Under the pieces are notes generated by a model, which was not told the origin of the DNA, ran no database searches, and worked only from the letters and a program-made list of their open reading frames with translations. This document shows, one piece after another, positions 22,587 to 33,445 of a DNA stretch of 64,000 bases. The stretch covers positions 4,645,501 through 4,709,500 of the forward strand of contig JBBBDQ010001153.1 of the NCBI GenBank assembly GCA_037127315.1, read 5' to 3'. The position numbers and the translations under genes are program-made. Each line of letters starts with the position of its first letter. Position 1 is the stretch's first letter. This stretch comes from Ascarosepion bandense. Its lineage: Eukaryota; Mollusca; Cephalopoda; Sepiida; Sepiidae.

Positions 22587-22870
22587 TGTGACACTACCGC
22601 AGGCCGGACTGGTGCTCTCAAGCCAGATCCTGGTCGAAACGGCACCAGATGTGACGCCTCCGGCCGAGATGGCCGTCTGTCTAATGTGACGCTCGTCCTC
22701 GCCGACGGTCGTGGCGATCCCAGTTGTGACACTACCACGGGTCGTACGGTTGGTTTGGTCGCTGTCGCTGGTCGGGACGATCCCGTCCGATGACGTCGCC
22801 ACAAAAGTTGGATTACAGGACGTCTTTTGCAACAACGAGCCACTGTCCCACGTTGTGATTAGATCCCAGA
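22587..22870. repeat. GC-rich block with degenerate internal repeats
   Basis: TGTGAC-started units occur at 22587, 22650, 22685 and 22725, inside an otherwise AT-rich region. The first and last share TGTGACACTACC(G/A)C. In one plus frame the units read CDTTAGRTG, CDASGRDG and CDTTTGRTVG, which suggests an old repeated peptide or a GC-rich satellite. No known domain is evident. Minus-strand frames (22557-22970) are also open and cannot be excluded. Confidence 0.4.
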
Positions 22871-23895
22871 GTTTTCGTCTTGCAATCTTAATGGTATACA
22901 CTTGTGGTTTGAAAAAAATAAACACGGCACCAAAAAAAAAAAAATTTAATAAAATAAACAAGTCGAACACGCCTGGAGAGCTACGTAGAATGTCTTTATA
23001 TAAAGAAAAACAATGTCTTTTTTTTCTCCCAAGAATACAGTTGTCGAAAATGATATTTACAACGGAGAGAGAAAGTTCACCAAAAGCATCATAGCTTCTA
23101 ATCGTTAAATGAAATGTTTACTCTAAGTTTCGTTAGCGTTGAAATGTACTTCTAAAACAGCAAAGTTCTTTCGGGTTCTTGACGGAATCTGACGGAATGT
23201 GCGGAATCGGAGCGGCCGCTGGCGTAGAGTGTGGGGGTACTGACGGCAGTGGCGCTCTGCCCGAAATCTGAGCTAACTCGCTCACCAGCTCAAAAACTGT
23301 CACCCAACTCACAAACTCTGAACTTTTTGTGTCGGGCATCTAATTTTATAACCAATTTCGGTCCTCTCTGGGGATCCGGCCGGCTCACAGTGAAAATCGG
23401 TCTCCGCCCATTCGATTTGCGGATGTCTTAGTGAAATCATGCCAACTCAGACCGAACCGAATCCAGCTCGGGTCACTTCGGACTGTTGTGCTAAACAGTG
23501 TCCTTATCAAATCACTCTGACACTTGTTTTGCTTACGCGTTTTCAGACTAGCGGAATCAACATTTTAACTCCAAAAGAAGAGAAATTTATATAAAAACAT
23601 GAAAGACGAGAAATGTATATTTATCCAAAATAACTTTATTTTATGCTCCCGTGTTTTTAGAAGCACTTAATGGTACTAAAATTATTTTTTTTCCTAAGCT
23701 CACATCGCATGACGCAATAAAAAATTAATAATATCACCAATATCAATTTCTCTCTCAGTTGTTTTAAATCAACCAAAGAAAAGTATTCCCGCGGGAGAAG
23801 GAAAAGCATCACTGCGTGAGATAGTGTTACACTTGGAAGTCAATAAAGACTTCATTGTCATTTAAAGATTGTCATAAGATGGATTTTTCGGGATA

Positions 23896-23896
<1 letters not shown>
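22871..23896. other. No gene recognised; includes a moderately GC-rich part
   Basis: Positions about 23130-23520 are richer in G and C than their surroundings, but they carry no motif I can name. The rest is AT-rich. Confidence 0.4.

Positions 23897-23971
<75 letters not shown>
23897..23971. repeat. (CA)n(TA)n compound microsatellite
   Basis: About 18 CA units (to 23932) run directly into about 20 TA units. Confidence 0.95.
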
Positions 23972-23974
<3 letters not shown>

Positions 23975-24049
23975 AGTGAATAAAGAACAAAGAAAGTATT
24001 AACTATGTTCAAAAACATTAATTTAAAACAGTATAGAAATAGAGCTATG

Positions 24050-24310
24050 AATATTTATTATAAGTTATTGTTTAGAACATGTACAAATTGTGATTTACTA
24101 CAAAAGTGTACATTTTGTTTCAACATCGTAAAATCAATGTCTCATCAGGTAGTTAATAGTAATTAAACATCCGATTGCTTTTACCCAGTGTTGAAACCCG
24201 ACCAAATTAGTGTCAGTCAGTGATTCTACCTCTGAGATATGGGCGATGAGTAGAAGGAGGTAGAATTTTAGTGTGTGACATAATATGTATATATATATAT
24301 ATATATATGC
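24050..24310 (-). repeat. tRNA-derived SINE-like unit, minus strand
   Basis: On the minus strand a CTCAGAGGTAGAATCACTGA stretch (A-box-like) is followed by GGTCGGGTTTCAACAC (B-box-like), similar in order and spacing to 663-723. A (TA)n tract lies at its 5' side (24287-24308). The downstream tail carries ACATGTTCTAAACAATAAC. The SINE assignment is an inference. Confidence 0.4.
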
Positions 24311-24404
24311 CAGTAGTTCGAGTGTTCTAATTCATTATTGAATGAACGATGCGTAGATCCTAGATACAACATAACTCTCGCTCCCGTTTTCGCTTACTCC
24401 CACT

Positions 24405-24960
24405 CCTACAAGGTATTTTACTGACACTGTTATGCAGAGGGTTACATTGGAGGTAAGTGATGAGAAAGAGTGACAGGTTATAGGGGGTGTCAGGAAGTGG
24501 TTAAGAGAAAAATAAGAATACTGATGAGAGTAGAGTGGACGGAGAAAGGGGCATGAGAGGGAGGATGCAGGTTAATAAGATAGGAGATGACTATTGACTT
24601 TACATTTAAATTCTTGGAGATTGTAGCTGTCCGGGAAGCAAGTAAATGGAAGGGAATTCCACAGGCGGGAAGTAAGAGAAAAGAAAAGAAGCTGATGGAG
24701 TAGAATTTGCATTTACATTTTATTGGTTTCACATTAAAAGAGTGGGGCCTATTTTCTAATCTTGTTGCTCGAGTAAATTCATATGTAGGAGGCACATTCG
24801 TATATAGGGGGTAAATTCATAAAAAGGTGGCACCAGGGAGCTAAGTTCATCGAATCTACATGAACTAAGTAAAATTATAGATAAAAATTCATGTATATAG
24901 GGGGCACCAGTAAATTCATATATAGGGGGCACCAGTGAGCTAAGTTCATCGGAGCATAAC
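24405..24960 (-). mobile_element. CR1/jockey-like LINE 3' end with internal duplication
   Basis: On the minus strand the frame reads MPPTYEFTRATRLENRPHS, FNVKPIKCKCKFYSISFF and a frameshifted LPACGIPFHLL, matching the C-terminus of the 33454-34524 protein. The shared 3' untranslated TAGTGGCAGTG-like block is at about 24412-24450. Upstream (24796-24960) the segment coding for SDELxSLVPPxYEF occurs more than once, and an AACTAAGTAAAATTATAGAT block is repeated at about 24860 and 24960. This shows a local tandem rearrangement. Confidence 0.65.
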
Positions 24961-25119
24961 TTTATTAACTAAGTAAAATTATAGATAAAAATAGAATAGG
25001 ACTCTACAGGGAAGACTGTTTCATAATTCTAAGAAACGGTAACAGACAGAAAACAAATATGAAAGAGAAAATGAAGTGACAAGAAGATAAGAAAATATCA
25101 ATATTTAATGATTTTTTAA

Positions 25120-25330
25120 ATATTAAGCTACAAATGCAAGAAATTAAGAAAAAAAGTGATACATTAAGCTTCAAATGTAAGGTATTAATTCACAAACGTG
25201 AGATATTAAACCAAATGTTTGAAATATTAAGTCAGAAATGTGATACATTAAGCTAAACATACGAAAGATTAAGCCAGAAATGTGACGCATAAATCAACAA
25301 ATGGGAAAGATTAAATCAAATGCAAATCAT
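25120..25330. repeat. ~21-bp degenerate minisatellite
   Basis: About ten units of roughly AAATGTGA-ATATTAAGCCAG length 20-22 follow one another. They are recognisable by recurring ATTAAG and AAATGTGA words (for example ACATTAAGCTTCAAATGTAA and AGATTAAGCCAGAAATGTGA). Confidence 0.7.
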
Positions 25331-25417
25331 TCTTGGAGATCTGAATTCAAAATAATAATAATGATAATAATATCCTGATGATATTTGCTTCACGGTAGGA
25401 AAGTTCATTAAAGTTCA

Positions 25418-25469
25418 TTTACCTGGTATCTTATAAAGCTAAACATAGCTTTATAAGATACCAGGTAAA
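25418..25469. repeat. Perfect 23-bp inverted repeat, 6-nt loop
   Basis: Arms 25418-25440 (TTTACCTGGTATC...) and 25447-25469 (...GATACCAGGTAAA) pair without mismatch around AAACAT. The arms show no gene or terminator context. They may be a tiny foldback insertion or repair product. Confidence 0.9.
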
Positions 25470-27076
25470 AAGTGTTAGACAGCTGGTATCAATAAAACTC
25501 ATTACACTCGTGAGGATTTATGAAAGTAAGTCGTTAACGATTGTTCCGATATGTAACGCACATTTACTAAGCTTAAATTCTTATGGCACTGAACAACAAG
25601 ATATGCACAATAAGTGATAACTTTACTCACTACAGTAGTAACAGTCTGCGAAACTAGCGATTTAAACATTGTTTCATGGTGGGTTGTTTATAACATTTAT
25701 TACTCAATTTTTAATTACAGTATAAAAACAAGACATCAAATGAATAATGATCTCACTATAGATATAATGAGTATGGATTTAGTGCGTGAAGCATAGAGTA
25801 AGCTCGCATTGTCATTATCTTACCTATAATCGCTACAATACAATAAAAACGATGCTAAAATACATATATATTCTTCATAGAAGGTAAATTCAAAGGTCTA
25901 GACATTCACTTTTGTCTGTTTTGATGATGTGTATCCTGATTTATTTATTTTTTTCTTTTTTGCTGTAAAGCCAGAAAACACTTTCCTTGTCCGCGCTGAG
26001 ATTGAAATGACATTTATGGTCCTTATTTGTTAACTTTGCAAAAAATCCCTGTACATTTCTCCCAGAGAAAATTGGCTCAGTGTAATTTTTCTAAATACAT
26101 TAGATTTAATTCCTTCCGATTTTGCAAGCGGTGTTATAGCTGTGCCTCTATTCATATAAGATTGATCGTTCCGCGGGTCGATATATACTTAACTCTGTCC
26201 CTATTTATGTGCACGTACATTGAAGAGAATTTAGGGAGACTGATTCAGCTGACAAAAAGAGTGAAACATTTGGCTAAGAAAAGTTGTTTGCCTGCCTATA
26301 ACTTAGAACATACAAAATGTACAATCTTTACAAACATGTCTTGGAAAAACGCTAACTTCTAATAGTACCCATCCGTTTCACGAACTGTAAACAGTAAAGA
26401 AAGGTTAGTGCATCTTAAAATATCGCTTACACACACACATACACACATGCACACACACGTACGCACACACATATATATATATTGGTACCTCATGGGATAT
26501 CAAACACCCATGTTGAAAACCGCCCTGAAATGCATAAAAAACTCTGTTAATCAGTAATCGATCAAAATATGTTGTTTTTTATGTGCGTTAAAAAGCTTTT
26601 TTAAATATTTAAAATTGGGCATTTCTGAAAACGTAAAAAATGGAATTTATATATCATACATTTTTTTTTTACATCAAACGTTATTTTTAGTGGGTATCCG
26701 CATTTGAACAGAGCTTCCTTTTTTTGCAGTTTACCGGCCTGTGCATTCTAGACAACTTCATATCGAAATGTACCATGGGTATCTATTAAAATAAAATTTG
26801 CCGAAATATAGAATATATCAGATTAAAAATGAAAAACATTTTTTTTTAAAAAATATGTATCATTCAACCACAACAATTCTCCACAAAATTTCAAACTGTT
26901 TACAGAGTTAGGTAGGACACCTCCTTAACTACATTTTGAAAAAATATTTTGAACTTTGGTTTAGCAGAAAAAAGCTACATTAAAATATGTGAAGTCCGAA
27001 AAGGTAGACTAACTACATAAGTACATAAGTGAGTGACTAACGCGTCTAATGACAAATCTTATTCTTTATAAATTTT
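25470..27076. other. No gene recognised
   Basis: AT-rich DNA. A mixed (CA)n with CATATATATATAT tail lies at about 26428-26480. The open frame at 26027-26362 (111 codons) has no family motif. Confidence 0.4.
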
Positions 27077-27370
27077 TCTGTTTAATGTTTTTGCATGCGG
27101 TTTTCAGCATTTAAATTCTGATGATATCTTTTATCATTTTTGTCAATCAAACTTTGCTTACCATTTATCATTGTGTCATCAGAATTGATTATCACAATTA
27201 ATTATAAATAATAAATTTTTTATTGTTTCTTTAGTAATATAATATAACACAATAATACAATATAATGTTTTTCTTTTTAATATTTTGAATGCGGTCTTTA
27301 GCATTAAATTTATCAGATTATATTTTATCATTTGTTGTTATAATTTATCAATTTTTATTAATAATATTAA
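27077..27370 (+). repeat. Two diverged direct copies of a ~75-110-bp unit
   Basis: A stretch containing TTTAATGTTTTTGCATGCGG then TTTTCAGCATTTAAATTCTG (from about 27079) recurs as TTTAATATTTTGAATGCGG then TCTTTAGCATTAAATTTATC (from about 27278). Both continue into TATxTTTTATCATTT. The function is unknown. Confidence 0.55.
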
Positions 27371-27440
27371 AATATTAATTGAAATACTAATTCACTTAAT
27401 GCTGTCACATCTGTAATTTAGATCAAAATATCAAATTGTA

Positions 27441-28170
27441 CAGTAGAATTCGCCTAATTCGGCAGTTCGTCTAATTTGACACTATTTGTGCCCTGGCAGA
27501 GTGTTTATGTTTTGTACATGATTCAGTTCGGCTAATTCGACTTCTCCTAATTCGGCAGTTTGTCTAATTCAAAACATTTTTATTCCCCCACAAGCAAATT
27601 ACTACTATAAATGTTCACTTAATTCGACACCCAAGTAAAGTCAGTCATGCACAAAGTCAATGTTACACAATGCGAATTTTGTTTGATATCATATCACACT
27701 TAAACTTTTTTTGACTTTTATACAATAAAAAGCGATTATCTTTTGGTTAACATAAACAAAGTGGTGACTTAGATAAAGTGAAGAATGAATCTTGAACATT
27801 AATTTATCATCAATCTTTAATACATTTAGAACTTCCTTAGAATTTTAGAAATCTTTAAATAATAGTCAGACGATTAGGTGTACCGGGGTTGATCCCCTTT
27901 AAGGTTCTATATACATCCCGTGCATCTTCTTTAGCTAGTAAAATTAATTCTTTTACCGCCCTCAATTTGCTAAAGAGGGTGTAAGACTCCCCTCCCAACC
28001 CCAAACCATCGTCTAGCTTCGCTTTAACTCTCTATTATCATCTTAATATTTTAAGAATAAAAATACTAATTCAGACTTTTACCACATTTGGAATGACATA
28101 ATTCCACAGTTCACCTAATTCGACGTTTTTTTTCTTTCTCATGATCTGTCGAATTAGACGAATTTTACTG
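27441..28170. mobile_element. pogo/Tigger-like MITE with TA target duplication
   Basis: Terminal inverted repeats 27441-27465 (CAGTAGAATTCGCCTAATTC...) and 28146-28170 (reverse complement CAGTAAAATTCGTCTAATTC...) match at 22 of 25 positions and are flanked by TA on both sides. CTAATTCG(A/G)C-type words recur inside at about 27454, 27534, 27551, 27622 and 28115. The 730-bp interior holds no transposase frame. TA targets, CAGT ends and AATTCGxC-type termini fit the pogo/Tigger branch of the Tc1-mariner superfamily. The exact family is an inference. Confidence 0.75.
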
Positions 28171-29483
28171 TAATATATTTTTTATATAATTCGTCAGTTT
28201 TTATCAATATTAATTATCAATATCAATAAATTGAAATATTAATTCAATAAAATTAATTTAAGAACAAAATATAAAATTGTAACATTACAAATTATTGTTA
28301 AATGAAACAATAATCTATTTTATATTACTAAGATACTGTTTTTCTATATGTTTAAGTTTTTATTTTTTTATGTTGACATTTATTTAGCAAAATAACATTT
28401 TCTTGTCATTTTTCTAATCCGTTAACACGTTAATTGCTCAATTATTTTCTCTCTATTTCTCTCTCTCTCTCTCCTTTTTTATCATTTCATTTCACTTCTT
28501 CCTTCATTCTATTGCTATATATTACTACATATAGAGGCGATTCTCAAAAAAATTGGAAATAGAACCTTTTTAAATTATTCTTTTAAATCAGAATTAGATT
28601 TTATAATTAATTATAATTATTGAAATGTTTTTCTATAATAAAATGCATTTTTCACATATTTCTTTATGCGCGTCTTTATTTTGTAATTTCTTTAAATATA
28701 ATATATATTTTTTATATAAAGACATCGGATTTAACATTTTTTATAAATATATTTGCGTTTCTCATAGTTCTACTAAATTATTAAATTTAAGTGAAATAAA
28801 TATATAGGCAGGCAATTATAAATTATTACAAAACAAGCACTCATTTTTTTTAATAAACATCGCTTGCATACTTTAATTTTAATGTTGCTTATTATGGAGG
28901 GAGTTAAATCCGGAGCCTGAGATTAGATACTAATGAGTGGGGCTACGAAATAAATGAAAAAGAAATCAAGAAAATAGAAGAAAAAGGAAAATAGAAGCTG
29001 AAAAACAAATCTGCTAAAAACAAGAAAACTTTAAATGAAAAATAAAGAAGAATATTTAAAAAGAAATAGAGACCATCAAAAACATGTATGGAAAAAATAA
29101 AGAAAAATCAAATATTAGAAATAAAAAACAAAAAAATTAAAGAAAATATTGAAGATTTAAATAAAGATAAGGAAAAAAAACTAAAGAGAAATTCAGTATT
29201 AGAAATAAAGAAAACCAAAAAGAAAATGAAAAAATATAAAGAAGTCAATATGAAAAATAAAGAAAAAAATGTGGAAAAAATTCAGAATAATTTAAAATCT
29301 AAAAATAAAAAAAAATCTTATCAACCAAATTATAAAAAATAAACAAAAATTAATAGAAGAACAAAGAATAAGAAATTATGATATATGGTTTTGCAATTGG
29401 AAAAACTGAAGACAAATAGAAAAGCATGAAATATTATTTTAAAATCTATTAACTTATAAAATAAGTTAAATCAAATTGTGGAA
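28171..29483. other. AT-rich DNA with a purine-rich stretch
   Basis: Positions about 28940-29340 are strongly A-rich. The 84-codon Lys/Asn/Glu-rich frame at 29088-29342 is a product of that composition, not a convincing gene. Nothing else is recognised. Confidence 0.45.
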
Positions 29484-29610
29484 AAATGCGCGCATGAAAA
29501 GCAATATTCTTAAGATTATATTAAACCTGGAAAAGAACAGGACAAGATATTCAAGTGAAGTAAAAAGTAAGAAATTACTTACTTATAATATTCCAGCTAA
29601 AAATAAAATT
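29484..29610 (-). repeat. Left arm of a diverged inverted repeat
   Basis: The reverse complement of 29484-29610 aligns with 30412-30578. Shared words include CTTGTCCTGTTCTT, CCAGGTTTAATATAATCTT, GAATATT and TTTTCATGC. The right arm carries an extra ~27-bp piece that repeats CCAGGTTTAATAA. Confidence 0.7.
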
Positions 29611-29871
29611 TGAATATAGAAAATTATCATTTTTAAATTTTTCATTTTAATATGAATTTCTCGAATTGACTAATTTGAGAAATTAATGAATTTAGTTTAT
29701 AGTTATGTAAAATAAAATTAAAAGCTCAAAAGTGTGAAAAAATTAGAAATTAAAATTACATAGAAAAACTGAATAATTATATTAATTAACTGAACTCTAT
29801 TAAAATAATTGCAGATTATATATAAGAAAATTAAAAATAATAAGATTTAGATTATTAATTGAATTTTAATA

Positions 29872-30061
29872 TACAGTCAAATTTCTCAGATGTGGAATAC
29901 AAATTTGTGTGAATACAAATTTTTAAAAAGTTTTTTTTTTATTTTATTGATTTCGCATTCCATATTAAAGTTGAATTTGTCTAATTTGACTTAACCTAAT
30001 TCGACAGTTTGTTTAATTCGACAATTTTTTTCAGGTGTTGAATTAGGTGAATTCTACTGGA
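29872..30061. mobile_element. Short pogo/Tigger-like MITE remnant
   Basis: The right end reads GAATTAGGTGAATTCTACTG (reverse complement of CAGTAGAATTCACCTAATTC), the same terminus as the element at 27441. CTAATTTGAC and CTAATTCGACAG words precede it (29991-30006). The left end, TACAGTCAAATTTC at 29872, matches only loosely, so the left border is doubtful. It lies between the arms of the inverted repeat at 29484/30578. Confidence 0.5.
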
Positions 30062-30411
30062 TAAAAATCGAAAAAATTACTGTAGAAAAAATAAAATGGC
30101 TTGATTGTGTTTACATGCTTTTATGTTAGTAATATTAATATAATAATAATAATTAAAAAATAATAATGTAATTTTTAAAATCATTTTTCAAATACTAAAT
30201 TATATTTTAGCATTACATATTCTAGATAAAATTATCGAGCTATGTACATTGTTATAAATTTGGTTGGATAGCTTGAATTCTATTTATTTTGAGTATTTTT
30301 ATACTATTTATTTACTAAAAAAATAATTTTATTACATACTAAATTTTAAAATAATGTGTACAAAAATAATCTGTTAAAACAATTCATTACATAAATAATT
30401 TTAGTTATAAT

Positions 30412-30578
30412 TTTTTCAAATTTTATTGTTTGCTGCAATATTTTATGTAAGAAATTTCTTATTTTTTTCTTCACTAGAATATATTGTGCTTTATTTTTCC
30501 AGGTTTAATAACTTGTCCTGTTCTTCTCCAGGTTTAATATAATCTTGAGAATATTACTTTTCATGCTGGCATTTTTTC
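30412..30578 (+). repeat. Right arm of a diverged inverted repeat
   Basis: Partner of 29484-29610. The two CCAGGTTTAATA copies within it (about 30501 and 30530) show a local duplication after the inverted repeat formed. Confidence 0.7.
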
Positions 30579-31066
30579 ATGTAATATATTTATTTATTTA
30601 TTTCGACTAATGTAGACTTCTAATTCAGATTTTCTCGGTATCTGTGCGGTTTCGTATCCGAAACGAAAACAAATTTCCAAAGAATTATTTTAATTTTATT
30701 ACTTTAATAATTAAACAGTGGGTATTACGTCTACCACGCCCGCGGACTCAAGAGGCCTTAATAAAGAACATGCACCCTTTAAAGTAGAAACCACTGTCTG
30801 ATACATCAGGTTTTGCCCCACGGTTACAGCGAACTTAACTGTCGAGATGGATTCTATTTACACTTTTAAGGAATGCTCCAGATTAGTAAAAACGGGTGAG
30901 ATGCCGAAAATGCCCAGTTATATATTAACCATAGGGGAATCGTTTTCTTTGGCTTGATTTTATAAAACTGCATTTTCCGGGTCAGTATAGTAATCATAAA
31001 TTTTTGGGCTGCATACTAGTGCACTGAGGATGTTGTTTAATTTCAAGTTTCTTTTATGTTTCTATA
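30579..31066. other. No gene seen
   Basis: AT-rich spacer downstream of the RTE tail. No motif recognised. Confidence 0.4.
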
Positions 31067-31127
31067 TTCTTCTTCTTCTTCTTCTTCTTCTTCTTCTTCT
31101 TCTTCTTCTTCTTCTTCTTCTTCTTCT
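31067..31127. repeat. (CTT)n microsatellite, 3' tail of RTE element
   Basis: About 20 CTT units. Read on the minus strand this is a (GAA)n tail directly after the end of the RTE reading frame, as expected for RTE elements, which end in simple repeats and not poly(A). Confidence 0.85.
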
Positions 31128-31500
31128 ATGTGGCTTGTCGTTTCAGGACGTAGGCAACCATAGACTTCCACGTCTCCCTATCCCTCGTGGCTCTTAGCAC
31201 GGTTTCTCCTGTAACGTCTCGCAGCCCCCGTTCTGTCATCAACCTGCTCAGGCCCTTCAAATATGCTTTCCTCTGTCTCTTTTCTCCTCTGTCTGGCCTG
31301 TTAGTATCAGGTTCTCTAAGCCCTTCTTGCGTGTCCCAGGAACATCAGTTGTCTCTTCCTGATGCTCAATACTAATTTCCTTTTTATTTCCATTCTTTCC
31401 AACACCTCGTCATTACTCAAATGCTCGGTCCACGATATCCGCAGCATCCTTCTGTAAAGCCACATTTCAACTGCTTCCAGCTTTTCCTTCATGTTTGTTG
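31128..31500 (-). pseudogene. RTE C-terminal region
   Basis: In shifting minus frames I read LYRRMLRISWTEHLSN, then KEGLENLILTGQTEEKRQRK and MTERGLRDVTGETVL...RDRETWKSMVAYVLK. These are typical post-thumb sequences of animal RTE proteins, ending immediately before the microsatellite tail. Confidence 0.65.
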
Positions 31501-31547
31501 ATATTGTCCAACATACACTGCCCGATTAAAGAACTGACATCACATAG

Positions 31548-32039
31548 CTATCCAGTACTCTCTTCTTGTATTTGGCACTTTAGGCTTTTCTTTTTGCTGA
31601 TCACCATGCATTCGGTTTTCTTGCAGTTTATTTGTAGTCTCTTCTTGTCACTCTCTTCAGCTATCTTCTGCAAGAGATCCTGCAGTTTCCTTTCCGTGTC
31701 TGCAATCAGCACTGTGTCGTCTGCGTATCTTATGTTGTTCAGATTGTAGCCTCCGATGATAAATCCTGGCATAACATCTAGGGTCCTCAAAATATTCTCA
31801 CTGTCCAAATTAAATAGATCCAGTGAAAATACACATCCTTGTCTTACGCCCCTTTCTATCTTTGTATATCTGCTGAATTTGTTAGCTTCCCGTACGCAGG
31901 CAGTTTGATGCCTGTATAGATTCTTTATTACCCTTATGTCTTTCCCGAATATGCCAAAGCTGTTGAGCATCTCCAATTCTTTGTGGCGTATTTTGTCAAA
32001 CGCCTTTGCATAATCAATAAAGCAATAATCAATAAGCAC
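31548..32039 (-). pseudogene. RTE reverse transcriptase, palm
   Basis: This 163-codon open segment carries motif A (CFIDYAKAFDKIRHKEL, catalytic Asp at residue 9), motif B (GVRQGC at 64-69) and motif C (RYADDTVLIAD, YADD at 105-108), followed by LQINCKKTECMVISK of the thumb. The key residues are intact in this segment, but the protein is broken on both sides. It would polymerise DNA on a nicked target if complete. Confidence 0.8.
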
Positions 32040-32308
32040 AGGTATAAGTCCTTCTTCATTTGTATTGCCATTTCAGAGATCATCCTAGTCATAAATATGG
32101 CTTTCCTCGTCCCAGTGTCTTTGACGAACCCGCACTGTTCTTGTCCTATCTCTGGCTTGATTCTGCTTCTTGCTCTATTCATCAGTATTCGGACAATTAG
32201 TTTTGTAATATGACTCATTAAGCTGATAGTTTGGTGTAGTTCGCACTCGTTTTCCTCTGGCGTCTTCAGCATTGCTATGAAAATAGACTTGCATAGGTCG
32301 TCTGGCAT
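31934..32308 (-). pseudogene. RTE reverse transcriptase, finger region
   Basis: This 124-codon frame reads LCKSIFIAMLKTPEENECEL, TKLIVRILMNRARSRIKPEI and EQCGFVKDTGTRKAIF, the classic run before motif A in RTE enzymes. It then leaves the true frame over its last 25 or so codons, where motif A continues in the overlapping frame at 31548-32039. Confidence 0.75.
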
Positions 32309-32600
32309 TATACCGCTATTATAAATTATTATTTTTGTAATTATTATTTCTGTAATTTTTTCTATGCCGAATCCAAGGCTATCACAATGCCGTCTGGACC
32401 AGCTGCTTTGTTTCTATTCAGTGTGGTCATTGCAGCTTCCACTTCGCACTTTAATATTTTCCGTCCTTCCTCATCTTTGTGTATTGTCGGTTGCTCTCTC
32501 ATTTATATGGAAAAGATCATTTATATATTCTTCGTTTCTATATTATCTTAAAATTTTGGAATGTTTCATTGATGCATTTCTGCGGGCATTGTTTACATCC

Positions 32601-33445
32601 TATTTTCTAGACTCCTTCTTCTGGTGTAAATTTAGTTATTTTTTTACTGGTTTGGTCATGTTAGTGATAATTTTTATATTGAGAGTAGCTGAATTTCTAT
32701 TTTAATGTATAAGTTGTGGATTTTTTACGTATTGTGCCTAGTTATTGTGTTTTTGCATTGTTTGGCACTGTAACTTGAATAACTGGGTAATAGAGATTAT
32801 CTTTCTTTGTATTTCTATTCATTATGTAGATATTCGGAGCTACCGATTCTAAGGACATTTTAATAAAAATCTGTGATCATGACAAATTTTATTTTATTAT
32901 TGTGATGTTAGTAAAAGGGTATTCGAACTTTTATATTTGCTGTCTTACAGTTTCAATTCAATTTTACTCTGGTATTAGTTCAGATTAACAGAATATCAAG
33001 AAAATGTAATGTGTTATTTATTTCTTTTTCATATATGAATTCAGTTTCAGGTTTTATTTTGTTTAGTGACTATATTAGTATTGTCTCATTTATATAGCGT
33101 CAGTATTCAGTATCTGGTGTGTAGGATATTTTGAAATTGGCCAGATTCCAAAAAGTTCAAAAAAAGAACAGGCTAAATTAATTTATTAATCCTATTATTT
33201 TTATTTATTAACGATATTTCTAGAATTTTTTAATATGTGAAGGGCTGTTAATTCGTAAAAGAAGCTTTGGTATTTTCCCTAGACACCATAATAAAAACAG
33301 GAGACAGCATGATGCTAATTTATGTGAAGAATTTATGTGAATGCACTTGAATCAAACTAAAATCAGGAATTTATCCATCATCTCCTTAGATAAGAGTGTG
33401 GGTGATGTGATTATGATTGCTCGTTTTTACAATGAATATAAATTC
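32601..33445. other. No gene recognised
   Basis: AT-rich sequence between the RTE and CR1-like elements. No coding motif is visible, including on the minus strand, where RTE endonuclease would be expected. Confidence 0.45.

Larger units (their letters stand above)
31128..32600 (-). mobile_element. RTE-type non-LTR retrotransposon, 5' truncated
   Basis: The minus strand carries, in order, a pre-RT linker, LNRNKAAGPDGI (about 32390-32430), the finger/palm, YADD, then a C-terminal part with RKRQLMFLGHARKE-like and RDRETWKSMVAYVLKRQAT just before the (GAA)n tail. No apurinic-type endonuclease is seen upstream, so the copy is 5' truncated or decayed near 32600. Several frameshifts and a deletion after the YADD region break it. 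Confidence 0.75.

Noticed and set aside
29088..29342. 84-codon Lys/Glu/Asn-rich frame
   Set aside because: Pure base-composition effect of an A-rich stretch, with no motif.
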